Assembly (NCBI RefSeq): GCF_034190915.1
Contig: NW_026947500.1
Span: 16,986,501 to 17,050,500 of the forward strand
Length of the DNA: 64,000 nt
Reading direction: 5' to 3'
DNA from: Cavia porcellus
Lineage: Eukaryota; Chordata; Mammalia; Rodentia; Caviidae
Shown: positions 20,850 through 29,518 of the stretch, one piece after another
Layout of the letters: every line of letters begins with the position of its first letter
Numbering within the stretch: the stretch's first letter is position 1
Made by a program: the position numbers and the translations under genes
The notes under the pieces: model-generated
What the model was told of the DNA's origin: nothing
Seen by the model: only the letters and a program-made list of their open reading frames with translations
Database searches by the model: none

Positions 20850-20925
20850 ACTAGGTTGGCCAGGTTGACCTCAAGCTCTCAATCCTCCTGCTTTGGCCTC
20901 TCGAGTGCTGGGATTACAGGTCTGA
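20850..20925 (-). repeat. B1-like SINE fragment
   Basis: gttggccaggttgacctcaa and cgagtgctgggattacaggt are the B1 complement. Confidence 0.75.
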
Positions 20926-21859
20926 ATACAATGTCTGAATACGGGTCTAAATCCCTCCCTCTGCCTTCCTCCTCCCTTCCTTCCTCTCTCTCTCCTTCTC
21001 TGCCTTTTTCACTTCAGAGTCCATGGTATTACATTTAAACCATTTTAAGATTGAACAGATTTAATCTAATGCATAATTGCAAATTGTATTTTCATCTATG
21101 GTCTCTTCATCCTCATTAATACGCTTCCCTTAAAAATTGCTTTTGGAAACTTCAGATCCACATGGTTGGATGGTTCAAGGTTGCAACATTAGCTGTAATT
21201 ACCCACAGCCTCTGACTTTTGTTGTAATTCATAGTGACCTCGTTAAAATTCTGTGATTCCGTTCTTCCCTTTTTTTTCTTTTTTGCAAAATTTCCTGGTG
21301 CTCATGCAGACTGATTAAGCTAGCTTTGGGGCATTAAAACTTAATGCCTTTGTTTCATTTTTACCCACATATCAGTAGTTACCATGGTTACCAAGAAGGG
21401 TTCAGGTGGTGCCAACTTGCAGATGTGCTGAAATGTTTTCCCTGGCTCAGACTGTCCGTTACTACAGCAGGACAGCAGCTAACTTCCAGGGTAAGCAATT
21501 GTTATACCCTAGGTTAATTTGGGGAAGCTTTTCATCTCTTTTAGCCTTCGACCAGCTCACTATGCCCAAAAGCACAGTTATAGGTGCCGTGAAAACAGAC
21601 CAAGACGACCACACAGATGACGTGCTCACATCAGCAGTCCGTTGTTCTGTCTCTGTATTTATTTTTCATCAGTAACACTTCATCTCAAGGGTGACACAGG
21701 GTCACATTTTCCAAAACTTTGTGGTCTCCACGGGGACAGCACCTGGCTTGCAAGTAACAGAAATAAGCTAGGGAAATGTGTGTGTCATGGAATCTGGGGC
21801 AGGGCTGCAGCTGGAACCAAGGATTTAAATGCTTCAGAAATTTGTTTTGTCTTTATTAT
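20926..21859. other. Unassigned DNA with an RFX-like palindrome
   Basis: There is a CT-rich patch at 20,955-21,010 and AT-rich sequence after it. The near-palindrome gttaccatggttac at 21378-21391 resembles an RFX X-box. No gene is recognised. Confidence 0.4.
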
Positions 21860-22500
21860 ATCTTGTGATTCTTTTTTTTCAAATATGGTAAAAATTTACA
21901 CAGTATAAAGTTGACTGATTTCGCTATTTTTAGTGTACAGTTCAGTGGTGTTAAGTATGTTCACATCAGTCCATAACCATGATCACCATCTATCCTGAAC
22001 CCTGTTATCTTCCCAAATGGGAATGCTTTACCCAGTGAGCAATGACTCCCCATCCCTTCTTTACTCAGCTACTGACAGCTGATGTTTTCCTGTATGTCTC
22101 TGAATTTGCCTGTTCCAGCCACCTCGTATCAATGGAATCATACACTCTCTCTCCTTTGGTGAAAGGCTTATTTTTCTTGGCATGATGTCTTCATGGCTTA
22201 CTCACCCATGCTATAGTAAATGCCAGCATTTCCTTCAGGGTTCAGGCTGTGCTGAGTAGAGGAGCCACTTCTTGTTTATCCTGTCTGATACTGATAGACA
22301 TTTGGGTCACTTCCACCTTTTGGCATTGTGACTAACATGCTATGAGCATGGCTGTACCAATATCTCTTCGCTTCTTGTTCTCAGCACTCCTGGTGGACTT
22401 GGTATATCACACAGTGATCTAATTATGATTCCACTAGTATAGATGGAAAAGTATTTTTTCAATCTTTGTTTCCCTATGGGTGGGATCAAGATCAACTCAG
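21860..22500 (-). mobile_element. LINE-1 3' region fragment, minus orientation
   Basis: Blocks such as tagtgtacagttcagtggtg, ccataaccatgatcaccatc and gtatcaatggaatcatacac are the reverse complement of the last part of an old L1M/HAL1-type element. Non-coding. Confidence 0.7.
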
Positions 22501-24764
22501 TCTCTTGAAGTTTTAGGGTGGTGTTTCTTTTTTCTTTAAACATGCTTACATTTATTTTGCTGACAAATATAGACTTGGACAGAGGTTGGTCACCACTGTT
22601 TCCTGTAGTGTCAACTGAGGCACAAAACTGGGTGGCACTTGGTGCTGGTTTTGGGCTGGTAATTCATCTGGAGCTTCTCTGATGTGAGGCTTTGATTCTT
22701 CTCTGTGGGGCCCCCGTGGTACTCCTCGGGCTTCCTTACAGCATGGGCTCCAAAAGCAAGTGTTTCAGCAAGGAGATGTCTCTGGCTCTGTCTCTCTGTC
22801 TCTTCCTCTGTGTCTCTTTTTGTCTATCTTTCTCTTCGTGTCTCTCTGCCTCTGTCTCTTTCTGTCTCTCCTTCCTTTCTCTTCATTGCAAATTATCTTC
22901 CCTCTAGCTCTTTTCTACTCCCCCATCTCTAAGCACATAACTAACACAATGGTCTGAGTTTCTAGCCACCTGGATTTTTATAACATTTTCTTCTGTCTTC
23001 TGATGTCTAACCTGGCATCATCCTGCTCCCTGCTCTCTGCTCTGGTGGACATCTTCCTTGATCCCATCTCTCAATTTCTAGTATTTGTCTTTGGTTTGGC
23101 CCCAGTGGGAAAACAGCTTTCATGGGCTGGACATCATCACTGGAGAGCCTGGAGAACTGACCTTGCTGACTCTGGTTTGGTTCAGGGTACTCTTCCACCC
23201 AACCAGAGCTGTCTTTGCTGAGTCTTTTCTTCAATTCCGTATCACTTACCTGACACTAGGATGCAACAGCTTGTAAATAACAGGACAAAAGAGCTGGGAA
23301 CTGAAGGGTTTGGAGTCCTGATTCTCTGATTGGCTTGCCAATATGTTGGACTCCAGTTTCTTCATTTTAGAGTTTGTACAACAGTGCATTTGGATAAGAG
23401 GAATAACTTGGAATGTTGGGCAACACAGCAGGGTAAATATGGCTCACAATGATTAGCTGTGTGTTTTTTTTTTTTTGAAATAGTAGAGAGGGTTTTTAAT
23501 GTTTTCAAAGCAATGATAAATGTTTTAAGGGATATGCCAATTGGCTGGTCAGGTATTATGCATTACACACTGTATACATGTGTTAAAATATCTTGCTTGG
23601 TGGCTACTTTGTAAGGCAAGGGTTGGCTGATTGGGGCTGGTGTTTTTGGTCTCTAGTTTTCAAGGCTGATTATTTTCCAGTGAAGTCTTATTTTCAAGGT
23701 AATGTGGTAATAAAACCATTTATGATCTGCTGTTGTGATGATTCCAGGAGGCACTTCATACTGTGAGCATTGTGGGTGTTGGTTCTCTCCTTTGACCCCC
23801 ACCACCCCCTGGCACCCATAAGAGCCAGCCATGCCTGCAGGGTGTACCCTTGAGTGCTGCCAGCATCCAGACCCTGGGTTCTGGTCATGATGAAGCTGGT
23901 GGAGGGAGGAAGGCTTGGTCAGGGCTCTGCCCAGGGCTACAGGAGCCGAGCAGACAGGTTTGACTTCAGGTGCAACGACCATTTAGGACTTCAGCCACGG
24001 TAGAAGGTGAAGAGCCAGAGTGAACAGGGCAGTGGTCCTGCAGGGCCAGCCTGGTTCCTGTACCGGAGCCCCTGGGCAGAGCTGGGCAGTGGCTGACACA
24101 GTGGCTGCTGCTTCTAGCATCACCAGGTCCTGGAGGAGCAGGACTCATCATGGTCTGTGTGGCTCACTGGGATGAGACGTGCAGGGCTGTTCTTCCTGGG
24201 ACATCATGTTTGTTAGTGTAGATCATGAGAACAGTGGAGTGTGTGGCGAGTTCTCAGCCCTCCAGCCTGACAACTTTGGCAAAAGGGTCAGGGGAGGAGA
24301 TATTTGTAAATTCAAGAAATGAAGACATGGGTTGGTTCTTAAGACAAGATACATCCTCAGTTAAAAATCGTTTACAAATACCTTTAGCACATCTCATTAC
24401 AAGACACAGGAAACAGAGGCAAACAAAACCAGGAAGAAGATATTACCTGCATTGAAATGTTTCATAGTTTTCCATCCTTCCATTTATACACACTGCATGC
24501 AAACACAACCACAGCGCACACACACACACACACCACGTGCCACACACCTGAACCTCTATACAGACCACACACTCATCCTCTTATGTACATGCATCACACA
24601 TCGCACACACTCTCATACTTTACACACAGCACAACACACATGCAGATTTTAAACCAAATGAAGTCATGAAATTGTTCCAAGCTGTGTTTGCATTTAGCAG
24701 GGTGTTAATATTCTTCTGTAGCCACACACACAAGGGTACTATAATTTATTTAGCCAATTCTCTT
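22501..24764. other. Unassigned DNA
   Basis: A pyrimidine-rich tract with TCTC and TGTC units runs from about 22,786 to 22,925, a T10 tract lies near 23,466, and CA-rich sequence runs from 24,517 to 24,640. ORFs up to 109 codons (23653-23982 minus) show no domain that I recognise. Confidence 0.4.
24517..24640 (+). repeat. CA-rich cryptic microsatellite
   Basis: A run of CACA at 24517-24533 is followed by interrupted CACAC and TCACAC units to about 24,640. Confidence 0.8.
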
Positions 24765-24937
24765 TTGTATTTGGCACCAGGGATTGAAACCAGGCCTTTC
24801 TCACTGAGTGATCCTTTTTAGTTTTCATTTGGAGACAGTCTTTCTAAGTTGCCCATCCTGAATTTGAACTTGCAGTCCTCCTGCCTCAGCCTCGCACAGT
24901 GTTAGGATTGTAGGTGTATGCCACCATGCCGTACTTC
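24765..24937 (-). repeat. B1 plus ID-like composite SINE, minus orientation
   Basis: ttggcaccagggattgaaac (ID-like complement), then tttggagacagtctttctaa, agttgcccatcctgaatttg and gtaggtgtatgccaccatgc (B1 complement). Confidence 0.8.
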
Positions 24938-25171
24938 CAACTCTTCATTTTGAGCATTACTAAGTTTTTACTAGCATGATATATGTCACTCCAAATATGC
25001 TTCCTGGGAACCAGAACACAGCCTTAGAATGGCCGTGAAACTCACAGTCCTGGGTGGACTGCTGTCCTTGCCCTCCAGCTAGGAAGAGATTGCTGGTTTC
25101 TCCAGTACCCCCACACCACTCATTAATTCCTCTAAAAGCCTTTCTAATTTTGTAGAGAAAATGGTAAGGAT

Positions 25172-25860
25172 GTGCAATGGGTGGAACCGTGTTTCCCTAA
25201 CATGGGTATGTTGAGGCCCAGCCCTCAGCAGAGGTGGCGCCTCGCAGGGGAAGAACCATCAGAGCCCCCTTCTCACAGGCTCATAGGTGTCTGTGATGCT
25301 GCCTCTGCCCCCACATGTCAGGGAGGGAAGCTGTGTGTGAACACAGTGACAGAGTGGTGGTCATCAAGCCCAGAGGTGGCCTTCACTAGAGACCAACCAT
25401 GCTGTGCCTGGATCTCCCACTCCCTGCCTCCCCAGGTGTGCTGTTTTGTTGGGACAACCTGAGCTAAGACACACTTTTCAATTTGCATACTTTCTTTGTC
25501 AATTTGCATATTCTTTCTATCTGCACATTTGTGCTCACCTTTTCCTGTATTGCTGGTCATTAATGACTGTGTTACTGTGTGAAGAGCATAAGCTCAGTGC
25601 TGAAACATCAAGAGGGCTGGCCTGGGTGGTCTTCTCTCTGGAAGGCGCCTCCTCCTCCCCGCTTCTCTTTTCTGCCTCAGCCCTGAGGAGAGAGTTTTGC
25701 TGTGTCACACATCCCTGCTGAGAGGTGCTGCCTCGCCTTACCATGGGCGGAAGGCAGCAGGGCAAAACTTCCAACACTGTGAGTACAAAGTAAACTTTCT
25801 AAAGTAAATCAACTACCTCAGGTTATTTGCTATCTTGACAGAAACCTGGCTAGCATTTGG
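25172..25860 (+). mobile_element. MaLR-type LTR, plus orientation, diverged or interrupted
   Basis: The 3' end ctgtgagtacaaagtaaact ... actacctcaggttatttgct has the MaLR order (poly(A) region then terminus). Upstream, tatgttgaggcccagccctc fits the LTR 5' region. At nearly 690 bp it is longer than one LTR, so other sequence may be inserted. Confidence 0.45.
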
Positions 25861-25879
25861 TGTAGGGCAATCTATTTGC

Positions 25880-26200
25880 TGTGGCAAACCGAAGCATGGA
25901 AGCAACACTCAGGCCTTGGAGGCAGATTTATTTTCTTCGATGGGCCTGATAGGGATTCAGTCAGTCACCAAACTATCAGGCCCTGATCTTTGGCAGTGTG
26001 GGTCTGATGTGGGATAAGCAAACAGGAAGTACAGAAGCAGAGTATTTGGCAGTTACTGATTGGTTACATCTTATGTTATTATTATTGATTGGCCTGAATG
26101 AAAACTATATCCTATGTGTTGTGGGTATATAAGTTCAAACTGGGGGCATGTTGGAGTTACAGGAAGCAAGTACTTGAGATAACATAGGAGTTCAGGGGAT
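25880..26200. repeat. LTR-like sequence, related to 41,565-41,770
   Basis: It has two ATTGG (CCAAT-type) boxes, gattggtt and gattggcc, and gggtatataagttc (TATA-like). The stretch agaagtacagaagcag ... ttactgattggtt resembles agaagtacagagccag ... ttggagattggtt at about 41,670. This is probably a copy of one LTR family; limits and strand are uncertain. Confidence 0.35.
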
Positions 26201-26242
26201 GTTTGGTCAGACAAGGGAGATATGCACCTGTTGGTAGAAGAC

Positions 26243-26544
26243 TGACCGGAGCCGCGGGAGACAGGAGACCAAACTCGAGCAGGATCAGCTCTCAAACTTT
26301 ATTACGTACAGCGAACCGGACCTAACAAGGTCCGCCACCCTCAACGTTGGTTCCTCTTCCGCCGTTGGGGGCAGGAACAACCTCTTATAAGGGGAAGCAG
26401 TATCCAATCACAGAGAAGCGCGCCTAACAAGCTGATAGGCTAGCATCACGGGTAACTGGGCAGATATGACAATTTGGCGGGCTTGTTCAGGCCGGGAAGA
26501 ACCCGGAAGCAGGAAATGGGCGCCATCTCAGGCGGCTTCCCACA
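26243..26544 (-). repeat. 3' LTR of the young class II retrovirus
   Basis: 302 bp, reading TGTGGGAAGCCGCC ... CTCCGGTCA on the minus strand and the same as 29211-29512. The AATAAA signal (tttatt at 26298-26303) would end the proviral transcript here. Confidence 0.97.
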
Positions 26545-26558
26545 TCTCCCCCTTTTTT
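26545..26558 (-). promoter_or_regulatory. Polypurine tract of the young retrovirus
   Basis: The minus strand AAAAAAGGGGGAGA abuts the TGTGGG start of the 3' LTR. An uninterrupted 14-purine run fits the plus-strand DNA primer. Confidence 0.9.
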
Positions 26559-26560
26559 AT

Positions 26561-26990
26561 TTATTAAAATAGGATGGTCTGTGGGTCCCTCCAAGGTGTC
26601 TATGACCTTGTTGCTGTTAGACACCTAGGAGTGGGCCTACCTTGTAGGCCGAGGCATGAGAGAATGTAGAGGTCTATACCCTGCTGTGCATCACCCTGTT
26701 TTGTGCATATCCTTGCGCCAGGACCATGCTCAAGGTGAGTGGTTCATTTTTTCGCAGGGCCAGGCTTTTGTGAACCGAACCTGGATGCATATAGACATTC
26801 ATTCCTGCCTTCCCCCCAACCTTTGGGGCGGATGGCACTGCAGTACCCTTGGTCTCGCATCTCAATGCCAATAATTTGACTCCGGGAGGGACCCCTGGCC
26901 TTATAGGCCATGTATATCTGAGTGGAGCCTGTCTTAGGTTGACCGGGAGGGCTTTTCCCATCTTACCCGTCATTGGCTTGCCCACTCAGC
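26561..26990 (-). other. 3' region between env remnant and polypurine tract
   Basis: A 103-codon minus-strand frame (26674-26985) is present but has no domain that I recognise. It is probably 3' untranslated or env-derived sequence. Confidence 0.4.
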
Positions 26991-26992
26991 TC

Positions 26993-27210
26993 TTATAGCT
27001 GATGTTCTGCAATGTGAAGGAGATATGTGGCGGCCTGCTGGCCTGATGGGCTACCTGCTGCCATTTGCATGGCTGCCATAGCTGTGATCTTAACCTGCTG
27101 CTGAGTTTGTATGAGGTGATCTAACAAGCATTTAACCACAAGCCCTACTAGGATAGCCATGGCAATTAGCATAATCAAGGACTGTTTGATTGATGGTGTA
27201 AACCCTGGGT
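26993..27210 (-). pseudogene. Env transmembrane anchor and tail remnant of the young retrovirus
   Basis: A minus-strand frame gives a strongly hydrophobic segment (LIMLIAMAILVGLVVKCLL), then a polar tail rich in Gln and Ala, ending at a stop at about 26,993. This is the expected C-terminal layout of a retroviral TM subunit. It is out of frame with the signal-peptide frame upstream (27132-27359), so an internal deletion has joined the two ends of env in different frames. Nearly the whole ectodomain is absent and no entry function is possible. Confidence 0.6.
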
Positions 27211-27359
27211 GAGGCGGGCGAGGCCGCCGAAAAAGGTGCCAATGTGGGCGGGTGGTGCCAAGGACCCCAAAGATATTGTGGTGGTTCTGTGGAATCTGAG
27301 CATATCACAGGGGTGATTAATAGGAACCCACAGAATAGAAAAAGCTCCAAACCAGACAT
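27132..27359 (-). CDS. Short env-derived frame with signal peptide
   Basis: A 75-codon frame starts at an ATG one base after the stop of the Gag-integrase frame, with A at -3 relative to the ATG. The N-terminus (MSGLELFLFCGFLLITPVIC) has the hydrophobic core and small residue before a likely cleavage point expected of a secretory signal peptide, followed by a Pro/Trp-rich segment. It then enters sequence that encodes the env membrane anchor in another frame and stops. By position it is the 5' end of a largely deleted env. If translated, the product would be a secreted or degraded peptide of about 50 residues. Expression is not shown. Confidence 0.5.
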   Translation of the reverse strand: MSGLELFLFCGFLLITPVICSDSTEPPQYLWGPWHHPPTLAPFSAASPASPRVYTINQTVLDYANCHGYPSRACG

Positions 27360-27360
27360 T

Positions 27361-28938
27361 TTAGTTTGTAGATGGTCTCGGGCGCTGAGCGTCGGTCCCA
27401 GAAGGGTCGAGTTGACTTGTGTCCGCTGGCTTATCTTCCTGTGCTTTATCAGGAACTGGTGGGGAGTTTACTGCTCGCGTCAATCTTTCCGGGACCCACA
27501 GCGGTTCGAAGCCTGGTTCCTGTGGGAAGACACAAACCGCACCTCGGGTCCAACTAACCACTGGATCCGGGCCCATCCATTGTCCTGTAAGGACATCTTT
27601 CCATCTCACCAGCCCTTTGTCGGCCGGGGACGGGTTATTGTGCTCCATGGCAGGGGAATGATTATTGTGATTAAGATTTAAAAAATTTATGGTAAAGAGT
27701 GCCAATGATATTCTTCCTTTGGGCGTTAGGCCGTGGCCACCCAATTCACGGCACAGGCGTGTCCACTCTTCTAAGGACCTATTTTTGTTAGTTCTTAGGA
27801 CATCACGGCACTCCTTAGTGCACTGTTCAAAAATCAATTGTTTTATGAGAGGGTGAGCCGCCTCAGCATCTGGAAAAATCCTGTTAGCGGCCTCAAGCAT
27901 GCGGGCCACAAAGTCTGAAAATGGCTCTCCCTGCCCTTGTATAATTTTTGTAAGGTGACCCGTATGTTCTCCCTTTCCAGCCAGCCGTCTCCAGGCCTGG
28001 AGGCCACAGCGGCTAATTTGTTCATAAACCTGGCGAGGGTATTGAGTTTGATCTTCCTCAAAGGCTCCTCGCCCTAATAGCATATCCCTGTTCCACTCTC
28101 TCTGGTTATTTTCCCTGTTGGCTGCCGCCTGCTCTACACAGAATTCCTCATTCCAGGACTTCCAATCTAAATATTGTCCGGGGGAGAGGCAGGCGCGTGC
28201 CAGCTGGGTCCAATCTCCAGGAGTTAAAAGCAGACCTGCCAATGCCTCTAAAAGCGCCATGGTAAATGGTGCATTGGGCCCATAAGCTGAAACTGCGTCC
28301 TTGATAGCTTTAAGTTGTTTAATTTCTAAGGGCTCATAATATCCTCCTCCTCCCCTGCCTCCTACTTGTACCGGGAATGCATGGAGACCGGGACACTCAA
28401 AAGGAAGCCGCGACCATACCCTCTGGTGGAAGGAACGTCCTCCTCCTCCCCCAGAAGGGGGCGCAGGAGGTAACCCAGGAAATAGCTCTCCCTCTAACCA
28501 GGGCGGTGCCATGGATTGTGGGCGCCCTCCGGCGGCCACGGGTGGAGGTGGCAGCCCAGGGAGCAACTCCTCTTCCGGCCACGGCGGTGCAGTAGGGCCT
28601 GGCGTCCTAAAGGGGGCGACCATGGGTCGCGAGCTTGCCAAGGAGCGGAAGGGCCTAAGTTCCTCCCGCGAAGCAGAGTAGCTCGGGCAGGGTGGTGTTT
28701 GGTTCCCCTTTTTATCTTCCCGAGCCCTAAGTTCCTTTTTTAACGGTGTAGGAGGGTCATGCTTAGCAAAGACAACCTCCTCTTCTGAACCTTCCGATTC
28801 AGAATCAGAATTAGAGCCCTGAGGGTCCTCCGGAGACCCACAATCGGCAGTGGCTCCAGGCTCCTCTGAGCATTCTGATCGAGCTCTATCAAAAGCCTGT
28901 CGGGCTGTATTAGCGAAGCGAAAGCAAAACAGATGCAA
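27361..28938 (-). CDS. Gag capsid fused in frame to the integrase C-terminus
   Basis: A frame of 525 codons on the minus strand, uninterrupted. Residues 20-100 are acidic and Ser/Pro-rich (DSESEGSEEE near 47). Residues 105-165 are Pro-rich with PTAP at 115-118, a Tsg101-type late motif, and a duplicated PPW.E.EL.PGLPP block (about 118-131 and 145-158). About 185-320 fits a capsid N-terminal domain. 332-350 (QGQGEPFSDFVARML) fits the major homology region, and the capsid C-terminal domain continues to about 400. From about 405 to 490 the sequence is that of a betaretroviral integrase C-terminal domain (SLALFTINFLN; WKDVLTGQWMGPDPV; WVPERL), so everything between was deleted in frame. No nucleocapsid zinc knuckle is present. 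The first codon of the open frame as delimited is TTG; the first in-frame ATG is residue 106, and a recognisable matrix domain is absent. A capsid-like assembly role is inferred only. Confidence 0.85.
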   Translation of the reverse strand: MHLFCFRFANTARQAFDRARSECSEEPGATADCGSPEDPQGSNSDSESEGSEEEVVFAKHDPPTPLKKELRAREDKKGNQTPPCPSYSASREELRPFRSLASSRPMVAPFRTPGPTAPPWPEEELLPGLPPPPVAAGGRPQSMAPPWLEGELFPGLPPAPPSGGGGGRSFHQRVWSRLPFECPGLHAFPVQVGGRGGGGYYEPLEIKQLKAIKDAVSAYGPNAPFTMALLEALAGLLLTPGDWTQLARACLSPGQYLDWKSWNEEFCVEQAAANRENNQREWNRDMLLGRGAFEEDQTQYPRQVYEQISRCGLQAWRRLAGKGEHTGHLTKIIQGQGEPFSDFVARMLEAANRIFPDAEAAHPLIKQLIFEQCTKECRDVLRTNKNRSLEEWTRLCRELGGHGLTPKGRISLALFTINFLNLNHNNHSPAMEHNNPSPADKGLVRWKDVLTGQWMGPDPVVSWTRGAVCVFPQEPGFEPLWVPERLTRAVNSPPVPDKAQEDKPADTSQLDPSGTDAQRPRPSTN

Positions 28939-29188
28939 AGGGAAAAGAAAAGAAAAAAAAAACCGGCGTCCACTCGTGTGGCGCTCAAAATCTGTTAGGT
29001 GCGTCCACCCAACCCAGGTGACCCAGTACTCACCTGTCCCGGGAACCGCTGTATCTCACGTAGCTGATCAGGGTGAAGAGAAGAGGCGCTCGCGGCCTTC
29101 CGTTGTTATTGAGCCAGGTCCTCCGTCGTACCGCAGGCAACAGCAATCGCACCTCCCGGCCGAAGAGGCACGTCGCTGAGTCTTTTAT
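28939..29188 (-). other. 5' leader of the young retrovirus
   Basis: This lies between the primer-binding site and the capsid frame. The capsid frame stays open upstream to a TGA near 29,056-29,058 but contains no ATG. A pyrimidine tract (minus strand, about 28,941-28,961) and the splice donor are the visible features. Packaging signals would be expected here. Confidence 0.55.
29028..29037 (-). promoter_or_regulatory. Strong 5' splice donor in the retroviral leader
   Basis: The minus strand reads ACAG|GTGAGT, an almost ideal donor, between the primer-binding site and the main frame. In retroviruses such a leader donor makes the spliced env message, so it may still splice to sites near the env remnant. 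Confidence 0.7.
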
Positions 29189-29208
29189 TCCCCGTACGGG
29201 GGCCACCA
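29189..29208 (-). promoter_or_regulatory. Primer-binding site, tRNA-Ile type with two extra bases
   Basis: The minus strand reads TGGTGGCCCCCGTACGGGGA, two bases after the LTR end. It equals the 18-base site of the older element (5411-5428) with two additional C residues in the C run. It would pair with tRNA-Ile(AAU) with a small bulge. Confidence 0.75.
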
Positions 29209-29210
29209 GA

Positions 29211-29512
29211 TGACCGGAGCCGCGGGAGACAGGAGACCAAACTCGAGCAGGATCAGCTCTCAAACTTTATTACGTACAGCGAACCGGACCTAACAAGGTC
29301 CGCCACCCTCAACGTTGGTTCCTCTTCCGCCGTTGGGGGCAGGAACAACCTCTTATAAGGGGAAGCAGTATCCAATCACAGAGAAGCGCGCCTAACAAGC
29401 TGATAGGCTAGCATCACGGGTAACTGGGCAGATATGACAATTTGGCGGGCTTGTTCAGGCCGGGAAGAACCCGGAAGCAGGAAATGGGCGCCATCTCAGG
29501 CGGCTTCCCACA
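29211..29512 (-). repeat. 5' LTR (promoter) of the young class II retrovirus
   Basis: 302 bp. In the minus direction it has GAGATGGCGCC (YY1-like) near the start, CTTCCGG (ETS-like), GATTGGATA (CCAAT-type), CCTTATAAGAGG (TATA, 29351-29360) and AATAAAG (29266-29271 complement), and ends CGGTCA. Being identical to the other LTR, it should be a complete promoter. CpG content is high, as in a young element. Confidence 0.97.
29351..29360 (-). promoter_or_regulatory. TATA box of the young retroviral promoter
   Basis: tcttataagg on the plus strand gives CCTTATAAGA on the minus strand, about 80-90 bp upstream of the AATAAA signal and downstream of a CCAAT-type box. This is the usual retroviral U3-R order. 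Confidence 0.75.
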
Positions 29513-29518
29513 GAAGAC

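Larger units (their letters stand above)
26243..29512 (-). mobile_element. Very young class II (ERVK/IAP-like) retrovirus, non-autonomous
   Basis: A 3,270-bp minus-strand provirus has 302-bp LTRs at 26243-26544 and 29211-29512 that read as identical by eye. Both flanks carry gaagac (26237-26242 and 29513-29518), a perfect 6-bp target duplication. In its own direction the order is: LTR, primer-binding site, leader with splice donor, a 525-codon Gag-integrase fusion frame, short env remnants, 3' region, polypurine tract and LTR. Nucleocapsid, protease, reverse transcriptase, most of integrase and most of env are deleted, so any movement would need enzymes from a helper. This resembles the deleted IAP subtypes of mouse, which also carry in-frame gag-pol deletions, but the junction here is different. 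LTR identity indicates little time since insertion. Confidence 0.97.

Noticed and set aside
27244..27681. 145-codon plus-strand frame within the young retrovirus
   Set aside because: It is the antisense shadow of the Gag-integrase and env frames.
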